Assembly (NCBI RefSeq): GCF_900177765.1
Contig: NZ_FXWI01000004.1
Location: forward strand, 62,001-126,000
DNA length: 64,000 bases
Origin: Agreia sp. VKM Ac-1783
Lineage (GTDB): Bacteria > Actinomycetota > Actinomycetes > Actinomycetales > Microbacteriaceae
Direction: 5' to 3'
Positions 17,723-24,615 of the stretch are shown here, piece by piece. Under the pieces are notes generated by a model that did no database searches, had not been told where the DNA came from, and saw nothing but the letters and a program-made list of their open reading frames with translations. A program made the position numbers and the translations under genes. Numbering within the stretch: the first letter of the stretch is position 1; each line of letters begins with the position of its first letter.

Positions 17723-19258
17723 ATGACCCAGATCACTTCATCGCCCTCGGACGTCGCCGACGCCGCGAAGGTCTCCCAACGCCGCTGGCTGACGCTCACC
17801 GTCGTCGCCCTCGCCCAGCTCATGGTCGTGCTCGACTCGACCGTGGTCAACATCGCCCTCCCCGCCGCACAGACCGATCTCGGATTCAGTGACGGCGACC
17901 GCCAATGGGTTGTGACCGCCTACTCCCTCGCCTTCGGCAGCCTGCTCCTCCTCGGCGGCCGCCTCTCCGATCTCATCGGCCGCAAGCGCACGTTCATCAT
18001 CGGGCTCGTCGGATTCGCGGTGGCCTCTGCACTGGGAGGTGCTGCTGACAGCTTCGGCACACTCGTCGCCGCCCGCGCCCTGCAGGGAGTCTTCGGAGCT
18101 CTTCTCGCCCCGACCGCCCTCGCGGTTCTCACCACGACCTTCACCATCCCCAAGGAACGCGCCCGCGCCTTCGGCATCTTCGGTGCAATCGCCGGAGCCG
18201 GCGGTGCGGTCGGACTGCTCCTCGGCGGATTCCTCACGGAGCGCTTCGACTGGCGCTGGAACCTCTACATCAACGTCTTCATCGCGATCATCGGCGTGAT
18301 CGGCGCCGTCATCTACGTGTCGGAGTCCAAGCGCACCGGTCCGCGACCGAAGCTCGATATCCCGGGCACCGTCCTCATCTCCGGCGGCCTCTTCGGCCTG
18401 GTCTACGGCTTCGCCAACGCCGAGACCGACGGTTGGGATTCGCCGCTCACGTGGGGCATGCTCGCGGGCGCCGCGGTACTCCTCGTCGCCTTCGTGCTCT
18501 GGCAGCGCAGAGCCGCCCACCCCCTGCTACCGCTGAAGATCGTGCTCGATCGCAACCGCGGCGCGGCATACGCCTCGGTGCTCATCGCGGGCGCCGGCAT
18601 ATTCGGCATCTTCCTCTTCGTCACCTACTACCTGCAGACGTCGCTGGCCTTCTCACCGATCCAGACGGGCCTCGCCTTCCTGCCGATGATCGGCATGCTC
18701 GTGCTCGCCGCGCAGCTGTCGACAAACATCTTCGTGCCGCGGTTCGGCCCGAAGATCATGGTTCCGACCGGAATGATCCTCGCCATGATCGGCATGATCC
18801 TGCTCACCCGACTCGACCTCGACAGCAGCTACGCCGCCAACGTGCTTCCCGCCCTGATGGTCATGGGCTTCGGAATGGGCACGATCATGCCCGCATCGAT
18901 GCAGACCGCAACGCTCGGCGTCGACCGCGAGTTCGCCGGCGTCGCGTCGGCCATGGTGAACACGAGCCAGCAAGTCGGAGGATCGATCGGCGTCGCGCTG
19001 CTCAACACTCTGGCAGCCACGGCCGCCGCCGATTACCTTACGGCGAACGCACCCGTCACCGCGGCGGTGGCCGCGAACGCCGCCATCGCGAGCTACGCGA
19101 CCGCGTACTGGTGGGGTGCCGGCTTCTTCGCACTCGGTGCGGTCGTCTCCGCGCTGCTGTTCCGCCGACGCGGCCAGGGGCTGTCGCTCTCCGCGCACCC
19201 TGCGGCACCGGCCGCGCAGGCCGACGCATCCGACGCCGTGCCGATGCCCGTTCACTAG
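17723..19258 (+). CDS. DHA2 family MFS multidrug exporter
   Basis: A 14-TM antiporter of 511 residues. TM1 carries LMVVLDSTVVNIALPAAQTDL (motif D1), followed by WVVTAYSLAFGSLLLLGGRLSDLIGRK (motif A), and TM5 carries the motif C region GAGGAVGLLLGGFL. The cytoplasmic C-terminal tail is short. ATG at 17723 is preferred because the ATG at 17711 lies inside the putative -10 box; there is no clear ribosome binding site, so the transcript may be leaderless. Likely repressed by the divergent TetR protein. Confidence 0.92.
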   Translation: MTQITSSPSDVADAAKVSQRRWLTLTVVALAQLMVVLDSTVVNIALPAAQTDLGFSDGDRQWVVTAYSLAFGSLLLLGGRLSDLIGRKRTFIIGLVGFAVASALGGAADSFGTLVAARALQGVFGALLAPTALAVLTTTFTIPKERARAFGIFGAIAGAGGAVGLLLGGFLTERFDWRWNLYINVFIAIIGVIGAVIYVSESKRTGPRPKLDIPGTVLISGGLFGLVYGFANAETDGWDSPLTWGMLAGAAVLLVAFVLWQRRAAHPLLPLKIVLDRNRGAAYASVLIAGAGIFGIFLFVTYYLQTSLAFSPIQTGLAFLPMIGMLVLAAQLSTNIFVPRFGPKIMVPTGMILAMIGMILLTRLDLDSSYAANVLPALMVMGFGMGTIMPASMQTATLGVDREFAGVASAMVNTSQQVGGSIGVALLNTLAATAAADYLTANAPVTAAVAANAAIASYATAYWWGAGFFALGAVVSALLFRRRGQGLSLSAHPAAPAAQADASDAVPMPVH

Positions 19259-19280
19259 GGCCGCCGCGCTCGACCCTGTT

Positions 19281-19340
19281 CGCGCCCGTTCGGCGCATCC
19301 GCTGCCTCTCGACCGGTGGCGGATGCGCCGAACGGGCGCG
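19281..19340. terminator. Bidirectional hairpin terminator
   Basis: Perfect 22-bp inverted arms at 19281-19302 and 19319-19340, with core CGTTCGGCGCATCC and its complement, around a 16-nt loop. It lies between the convergent stops of the exporter and the methyltransferase, so it can act on both strands. No U tract, as usual for high-GC terminators. Confidence 0.75.
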
Positions 19341-19347
19341 GATGCGT

Positions 19348-20217
19348 TCAGGCGTCGTGCAGGGGCACGTCGGGCATGCGGTCGTGCATCACCTGGATCG
19401 CCTCGGGGTTCTGGTCGACGAGCACGAATCGTCGACCGAGCGCCTGAGCGACGGCGCCGGTCGTGCCGCTGCCCGCGAAGAAGTCGAGTACCCAGTCGCC
19501 CTCACGGCTCGACGCCTGAATGATGCGGCGCAGGATGCCCTCGGGCTTCTGGGTGGGATAGCCCGTCTTCTCGCGGCCGGTGGGCGACACGATCGTGTGC
19601 CACCACACGTCGGTGGGCAGCTTGCCGCGCTCGACCTTCTCAGGCGTGACGAGACCGGGCGCCATATACGGCTCGCGGTCGACCGACGACGAATCGAAGT
19701 AGTAGCCCGCAGGGTCTTTCACGTAGACGAGGATCGTGTCGTGCTTCGCCGGCCAGCGGCTCTTCGACTTGGCCCCGTAGTCGTAGGCCCAGATGATCTC
19801 GTTGAGAAACGACTCTCGCCCGAACAGCGCATCGAGCAGCACCTTGGCGTAGTGGGCTTCGCGGTAGTCGAGGTGCAGATACAGCGTTCCGTCGGGGGCG
19901 AGCAGGCGCCAGGCCTCGATCAGGCGGGGTTCGATGAACTCCCAGTAGTTCTCGAACACGTCGTCATAGGCGAGCAGGTCGCCCTTGATGCGCTCATAGC
20001 TGCGACCCTTGAACCCGGTGACCGAGCCGACTCCGGCCTGCGTGCGAACGGATGTCGTCGACTGCCGCTTCTGCACGCGGCCCGTGTTGAACGGCGGGTC
20101 GAGATAGATCAGTGTGAACGCCTCATCGGCGAGGCCGGCGAGGACCGGAAGATTGTCACCCTGGATGATCCGGCTGACTCCCTGGTCAGACGCCGGGTCT
20201 GTCGGATGATCGGGCAT
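19348..20217 (-). CDS. Orphan N4/N6 DNA methyltransferase (beta class)
   Basis: 289 residues. Catalytic motif IV is DPPF at about 40-43 in TLIYLDPPFNTGR, and the SAM-binding motif I FAGSGTT is near 247-253. Motif IV therefore precedes motif I, the beta-class order. DPPF favours N6-adenine methylation. The target-recognition region lies between. No restriction endonuclease or specificity subunit is nearby, so it is a solitary methylase that could act in regulation or phage protection. ATG at 20217 follows a CACAAT box 6 nt upstream, in a 43-bp divergent region shared with the GNAT-like gene. Confidence 0.9.
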   Translation of the reverse strand: MPDHPTDPASDQGVSRIIQGDNLPVLAGLADEAFTLIYLDPPFNTGRVQKRQSTTSVRTQAGVGSVTGFKGRSYERIKGDLLAYDDVFENYWEFIEPRLIEAWRLLAPDGTLYLHLDYREAHYAKVLLDALFGRESFLNEIIWAYDYGAKSKSRWPAKHDTILVYVKDPAGYYFDSSSVDREPYMAPGLVTPEKVERGKLPTDVWWHTIVSPTGREKTGYPTQKPEGILRRIIQASSREGDWVLDFFAGSGTTGAVAQALGRRFVLVDQNPEAIQVMHDRMPDVPLHDA

Positions 20218-20260
20218 CCTGCAATTGTGGCAGGTCTTGCCGAGGCGTATCGTTCGTTGA

Positions 20261-20545
20261 ATGCAGAGCCGCGAAGTGCGCCATGAACCCGATGCCCGCC
20301 GCTACACCCTCTGGATCGACGGTGAACAGGTCGGCCTCGCCGACTACGAGATGCGGGGCGACGCGATCGCCATCACGCACACCGAGATCGATCCCAGCAA
20401 GCAGCACGGAGGTCTCGGCAGCGTGCTCGTTCAGGGCATGCTCGACCAGATCGCCCAGGGCACAGAGCGCGTGATTCCCGCATGCCCGTTCGTGGCGAGC
20501 TACATCGACAATCACGACGAGTACCAGCCGCTCACCACGCGCTGA
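20261..20545 (+). CDS. GNAT-like N-acetyltransferase, short YjdJ/Gcn5-related type
   Basis: 94 residues, the usual length of this minimal acetyltransferase family. Motifs are YTLWIDGEQVGLADYEMRGD, the core strand ITHTEIDPSKQHGGLGSVLVQGMLDQI with the acetyl-CoA loop, and VIPACPFVASYIDNHDEY at the end, which matches the conserved CPF.xxY block of the family. TATCGT ends 7 nt before the ATG, so probably leaderless. The physiological substrate of the family is not established. Confidence 0.9.
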   Translation: MQSREVRHEPDARRYTLWIDGEQVGLADYEMRGDAIAITHTEIDPSKQHGGLGSVLVQGMLDQIAQGTERVIPACPFVASYIDNHDEYQPLTTR

Positions 20546-20568
20546 GCCCTCTCACCTGGCACTGAGCC

Positions 20569-21618
20569 CTAGGGAACGCGGGCGATCCACTCGGGCGTGC
20601 TGAACTTGGTGCGCACGAGCTCTTCGGCTTTCGCGTACTCCTCGTCGGTGATGTCGCCGGGCGTCGCTCCGTAGAGGCCCGTGAAGGTCGCGATCATCTT
20701 GTCGATGATCTCGGCGCGTGACAGACCCGTCTGGCTGCGCAGCGGGTCGACCCTCTTCGCAGCCGACTTCGTGCCCTTGTCGCTCATCTTCTCGCGGCCG
20801 ATGCGCAGAACCTGCACCATCTTCTCGCCGTCCATGTCGTAGCTCATGGTCACGTGGTGCACCACGGCGCCGTTGCCGAGTCGCTTCTGCGCTGCCCCGC
20901 CGATCTTGCCCGTGGGGCTCGTGATGTCGTTCAGCGGCGCGTAGTGCGCGTCGATTCCGAGCGCCTTGAGCGCGATGATGACCCACTCGTCGAGAAAGGC
21001 ATAGGAGTCGGCGAAGGTCATTCCCGAGACCAGCGCCGCGGGCACGTAAATGGAGTAGGTGATCACGGAGCCGGCCTCCATGAACATGGCCCCGCCTCCC
21101 GAGATGCGCCGAACCACGTCGAAGCCGTGCTTGGCCGCGTTCTCGAGGTCGACCTCGTTCTTGAGCGACTGGAAGCTGCCGATGACGACGGCGGGCGACT
21201 CCCACTCCCAGATGCGCATCGTGGGCTGGCGCCGACCCTCGCCCACCTCGACCGCGAGCACCTCGTCGAGAGCCATCTGCTCGACCGGCGGGACGGCCTT
21301 CGAGTGGATGACCTGCCAGTCGTAGTCGCGCCATCCGGTGGCCTTGGCAAGCGAGCGCCGCACGGCTACCGCCACGGCCTCGGGCGAGAAGCCCAGAAGC
21401 TGCGCACCCTCGGGCAGCGCGGCCTTCACGGCGGTGGCGATGGTAGCCGCGTCGGACTCGACCGGCAGACCCTCGATCGCCGCGTTGATCAGCGGAAGAG
21501 CGTCGTCGGGCTCGAGAAAGAAGTCACCCGCCAGGCGGAAGTTAGCGATGCGACCATCGACTTGATCGAGGTCGACGACCACGAGTTTGCCGCCCGGAAC
21601 CTTGTACTCACCATGCAT
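20569..21618 (-). CDS. Lipoate-protein ligase A family protein with N-terminal accessory domain
   Basis: Probably attaches lipoate (or octanoate) to E2 or GcvH proteins. Residues 1-95 look like the small LplA accessory domain (KLVVVDLDQVDGRIANFRLAGDFFLEP), and the catalytic BPL/LplA fold follows with RRISGGGAMF at about 170-179 and PTGKIGGAAQKR with the catalytic Lys. In Escherichia coli LplA the accessory domain is C-terminal, so the order here is swapped. Ends in a Lys/Asp-rich helical tail. TAGGCT at 21625-21630 ends 6 nt before the ATG, indicating a leaderless mRNA. The exact acyl substrate is inferred. Confidence 0.85.
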   Translation of the reverse strand: MHGEYKVPGGKLVVVDLDQVDGRIANFRLAGDFFLEPDDALPLINAAIEGLPVESDAATIATAVKAALPEGAQLLGFSPEAVAVAVRRSLAKATGWRDYDWQVIHSKAVPPVEQMALDEVLAVEVGEGRRQPTMRIWEWESPAVVIGSFQSLKNEVDLENAAKHGFDVVRRISGGGAMFMEAGSVITYSIYVPAALVSGMTFADSYAFLDEWVIIALKALGIDAHYAPLNDITSPTGKIGGAAQKRLGNGAVVHHVTMSYDMDGEKMVQVLRIGREKMSDKGTKSAAKRVDPLRSQTGLSRAEIIDKMIATFTGLYGATPGDITDEEYAKAEELVRTKFSTPEWIARVP

Positions 21619-21624
21619 GCAGCC

Positions 21625-21630
21625 AGCCTA
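21625..21630 (-). promoter_or_regulatory. -10 box of leaderless lipoate ligase-like gene
   Basis: TAGGCT on the minus strand, 6 nt before the ATG, identical in sequence and spacing to the serS and ATP-grasp promoters. Confidence 0.55.
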
Positions 21631-21701
21631 CGCCGCGAGGGTCAGAACTCGTCTCGGTGCGAGGAAGCCGCCGAGGCGCGCAGCGGATGTGGCGCGTCGA
21701 G

Positions 21702-21824
21702 GTGCGGCAGATACCCCTTCGTTCTGAAGGCGAACGGCGTTTTGCCGCAACTCGATTGCCGCCCCGCGGAGCGAGTGCAGCAAAAACCCCTTCGGCGACG
21801 GAACGAAGGTGCATTTGCCACACT
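21702..21824. repeat. Large imperfect inverted repeat
   Basis: Arms of about 53 nt at 21702-21754 and 21773-21824 are imperfect reverse complements (roughly three quarters matching by eye), with shared cores CCTTCGTTC and GAACGAAGG. It fills the gap between the divergently placed ends of the lipoate ligase gene start and the hydrolase stop. MITE-like in size, with no coding potential. Confidence 0.6.
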
Positions 21825-21840
21825 TCGCTCGAACCCGAAC

Positions 21841-22683
21841 TCAGCGCGCGCGGCGCTCGAGCCAGTCGACGAGGCGGTCGGCCACCGCCGCGCGGTTGGT
21901 CTCGTTGAAGACCTCGTGCCGCGCCTCGGGAAAGACGACGACCTCCACGTCAGAGAGCCTCGACCGCCGCGTGAAGGCGCGGGCGAGTCGACGCATGCTG
22001 ACGGTTCCACCCAGTGTGTCGTCGCTGCCGCCCATGATGAGCACCGGCAGATCGCGGCGGATATCGCGCCCCGGCAGCCCGAACAGCAGCAGACCGTCGC
22101 GCACCCCGAGCTCTTCCAGCGCCTTCGCATCGAACATGAACGGGTCGGCCGCGGCAGCCGCCTGAATGGCCACGTCGCGGCTCAGCCACTCGAACCCCGT
22201 GCCCTGGCCGCGGGCCGGGCGGTGACGCCGCGTCAGGTCGCCGCCATCCATCGACCCCGGCATCCGCAACGCCGTGCCGGTGAGCACCACGCCATCGAAC
22301 GCCGTCGATCGGGTGTTGATCACGCGCTGCAGCAGCAGCGATCCGAGGCTGTGGCCGATCGCGAAGAGCGGAACGCCGGGCACCTCGTCGCGCAGCAGCC
22401 TGGTGAAACGCAGGATGTCGGCGCCCGCCGTGCGCACGCCGTCAGGCCCCATGCGCTGGCCGGGCTGCGTCTCGCCGCCGGGCAGTCGGGCGGTCTCGCC
22501 ATGGCCACGCAGGTCGTGCGCGTACACGGCGTATCCGGATGCGTTCAGTCGGCCCGCGAGTTCGGCGTACCTGCCCGAGTGCTCGCCCAGGCCGTGCACG
22601 ATCTGCACGACACCGCGCGGGTTCTCGATGGGCCAGGCGGAATAGCTGATGGCGACGCCGTGGTCGCTGAGAAACTGGGGCAC
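21841..22683 (-). CDS. Alpha/beta hydrolase, monoacylglycerol lipase-like
   Basis: A serine hydrolase of the Hydrolase_4 (monoglyceride lipase) type. It has the oxyanion segment QIVHGLGEHSGRY, the YAVYAHDLRGHG strand and the nucleophile elbow AIGHSLGSLL. The acid is in IMGGSDDTL, and the catalytic His is in FPEARHEVFNE. GTG at 22683 is chosen since a CACAAT box ends 6 nt upstream; longer starts read into the palindrome behind. 280 residues. Substrate is inferred as a monoacylglycerol or similar ester. Confidence 0.87.
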   Translation of the reverse strand: MPQFLSDHGVAISYSAWPIENPRGVVQIVHGLGEHSGRYAELAGRLNASGYAVYAHDLRGHGETARLPGGETQPGQRMGPDGVRTAGADILRFTRLLRDEVPGVPLFAIGHSLGSLLLQRVINTRSTAFDGVVLTGTALRMPGSMDGGDLTRRHRPARGQGTGFEWLSRDVAIQAAAAADPFMFDAKALEELGVRDGLLLFGLPGRDIRRDLPVLIMGGSDDTLGGTVSMRRLARAFTRRSRLSDVEVVVFPEARHEVFNETNRAAVADRLVDWLERRAR

Positions 22684-22715
22684 CCGTTCATTGTGCACCC
22701 GCGCCCGGCCTCTGC

Positions 22716-22812
22716 CTTCCCTTCGCGGATGAGGAAAAAAGCGCGACACCCCGCTGCAAGCTCAGGGCCAGCCGGCGTGTCTTCACTTTTTCCTCATCCG
22801 CGAACAGGGAAG
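22716..22812. repeat. Long palindromic intergenic repeat
   Basis: Left arm 22716-22740 (core TCGCGGATGAGGAAAAA) and right arm 22787-22812 (core TTTTTCCTCATCCGCGA) are near-perfect inverted repeats, with outer ends CTTCCC and GGGAAG also pairing. The centre is about 46 nt. It lies upstream of the hydrolase and downstream of the transglutaminase operon, which it might terminate. Confidence 0.75.
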
Positions 22813-22840
22813 CACGGGGAGCGGGGCGGTCAGCTCCGGG

Positions 22841-23686
22841 TCAGCTCTCTCTGGTGATCTCCACCGTGACGAAGAGGCTCGATCCGAAGGGGCCGGCGTA
22901 GACACCGCGCAGCGGCGCCACGTCGTTGTAGTCGCGACCTCGGCCCACCGTGACGTGGCGGTCGCCGATGTCGATGGAGTTCGTGGGGTCGAAGCCCCGC
23001 CACTCTCCGCAGTACCACTCGACCCAGGCGTGCGACTCCCCGGCGACGGTCTCCCCGATCTCCGCGTTCGGCTTGGGGTGCAGGTAGCCCGACACGTAGC
23101 GCGCGGGGATTCCGACGGAGCGCAGGGCGCCGAGCGCGATGTGAGCGATGTCCTGGCAGACGCCCCGTTTGTCGGCCCAGGAGTCCTTCGCCGTGGAGTG
23201 CACGTGTGTGACGCCCTGCACGTACTGCATCTGGTCGCCGATCGCCGAGCAGATCTCGAGGGCGGCCTCGCACGGGCTGTCGTAGCGCGAGGCGATCTCG
23301 CCGGCCAGCTCGACGATGTCGTCAGCCGGGTCGGTGAGCCTCGTCTGCTTGGAATGCTCGACGAACGAGGTGGCTTTCGCGGACGCGTCGGCCAACGCCT
23401 CCCACCCGACAGCGTGGGGCTTGTGTGCGCGGGGGCGCACCTCGACGAGGCTGTTGGCGGTGAGCGACAACTCCTTGTGCGGAGTCAGCACTTCGAAGCT
23501 CGACACCCGGGTGCCCCAGTAGTCGAGGTAGTTGTGGTTGCTCGAGACGGGCGCGATCTCGAGGTTGGAGTACAGCACGAACTGGTCTGTGCTCGAGACG
23601 GGGAGCATGCGCGCCTCGTTGTACGAGGCCGCGACCTCGCCCTCGTAGCGGTAGCCGGTCACGTGTCGGATGCGGAGCCGGTTCAT
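22841..23686 (-). CDS. Transglutaminase-like family protein of the ATP-grasp/alpha-E operon
   Basis: A cytosolic transglutaminase/protease fold of 281 residues. The N-terminal beta domain begins IRHVTGYRYEGEVAASYNEARM. The catalytic triad is visible: Cys 177 in RGVCQDIAH, His 219 in AGESHAWVEWY and Asp 233 in GFDPTNS. The ATG at 23686 overlaps the alpha-E stop as ATGA; a longer open frame upstream only reads alpha-E out of frame. The family is thought to cut or form amide bonds in peptides made by the partner ATP-grasp enzyme, but the product is unknown. Confidence 0.93.
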   Translation of the reverse strand: MNRLRIRHVTGYRYEGEVAASYNEARMLPVSSTDQFVLYSNLEIAPVSSNHNYLDYWGTRVSSFEVLTPHKELSLTANSLVEVRPRAHKPHAVGWEALADASAKATSFVEHSKQTRLTDPADDIVELAGEIASRYDSPCEAALEICSAIGDQMQYVQGVTHVHSTAKDSWADKRGVCQDIAHIALGALRSVGIPARYVSGYLHPKPNAEIGETVAGESHAWVEWYCGEWRGFDPTNSIDIGDRHVTVGRGRDYNDVAPLRGVYAGPFGSSLFVTVEITRES

Positions 23687-24615
23687 GTGTTCTCTCCCGT
23701 CCAGGAAGGAGCCGCGTTGGTGGGGAAGTATCTCTGCCTGATCGCCTCGGACGCGGTCGACGTGGCATCCTGCACGCTGTCCATGTGCTTTGGCAGCTCG
23801 TGCAGAATGTCCATGATCGGGCGGTATTCGAGCTGGCTGCGGATCTGGCCGAGCAGGCGCTGGGCCCTGTCGGTGACCCCGACGCGGTCGTTGCGGGGCT
23901 CGATGGCTCGCAACGACTCCTCTGCCCGAGACACCGAGAAGATGATCGAGCGCGGAAAGAGACGGTCGAGCAGCAGGAACTCGGCCGCGTTGCGCGCCGA
24001 GGGCACGCCGCGATAGGTGCGCAGGTAGGTCTCGTAGGCGCCGCACGACCGCAGAATGGTCGTCCAGCTGGGGCCGGATGCCTCGGTGAGGCTTCTCGTC
24101 GCGAGCAGGCGGGCCGTCATGTCGGCCTGCTCGAGCGAGCGGCCGAGGTTGAAGAAGTGCCAGGCCTCGTCGCGGCTGGTTCCCGCCTCGACGATGCCCA
24201 CCGCGAGCGCGGCACGCTCGCGTACCCAGCCGAAGAACTCGTGGGTCTTCTCGGCCGCGACCTTGCGCGGCATCTTGGCACGGGTCGTATTGAGGCACTC
24301 CCACAGCTCGGTCGACACGATCTCGCGCGCCCGGCGGGCGTTCTCGCGGGCCGCTCCGAGCGAATAGGCGATGGATGCGGGATGCGTGCGGTCTACCGCG
24401 AGGGTGGCGAGCACGTCCTGTCGCGTCAGTTCACGTTCGGGTCCGGGGACCTCGCTGCCCATGAGCGCAAGAAGCGAGCGGCAGGCGAGGTCCTCTTCGA
24501 TCCACGGGTCTTCGAGCAGGAGCTGAAGGTGCACGTCGAGGATGCGGGCGGTGCCGTCGCTGCGCTCGATGTAGCGCCCGATCCAGAAGAGGCTCTCGGC
24601 GATGCGGCTCAGCAT
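23683..24615 (-). CDS. Alpha-E domain protein (DUF403)
   Basis: 310 residues, almost entirely alpha-helical. The start is typical of the family: MLSRIAESLFWIGRYIERSDGTARILDVHLQLLLED. Conserved features include NARRAREIVSTELWECLN and the ARLLATRSL helix. No catalytic motif is known. It always travels with the circularly permuted ATP-grasp and transglutaminase-like genes, which overlap it on either side here (7 nt upstream, ATGA downstream). AAGGAG lies 7 nt before the ATG. Role likely structural or as an accessory to the ligase; this is inference. Confidence 0.93.
   Translation of the reverse strand: MLSRIAESLFWIGRYIERSDGTARILDVHLQLLLEDPWIEEDLACRSLLALMGSEVPGPERELTRQDVLATLAVDRTHPASIAYSLGAARENARRAREIVSTELWECLNTTRAKMPRKVAAEKTHEFFGWVRERAALAVGIVEAGTSRDEAWHFFNLGRSLEQADMTARLLATRSLTEASGPSWTTILRSCGAYETYLRTYRGVPSARNAAEFLLLDRLFPRSIIFSVSRAEESLRAIEPRNDRVGVTDRAQRLLGQIRSQLEYRPIMDILHELPKHMDSVQDATSTASEAIRQRYFPTNAAPSWTGENT

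Noticed and set aside
23687-24304. N-terminal extension of the transglutaminase frame
   Set aside because: Out-of-frame read of the alpha-E gene; the ATG at 23686 with ATGA overlap fits family length.
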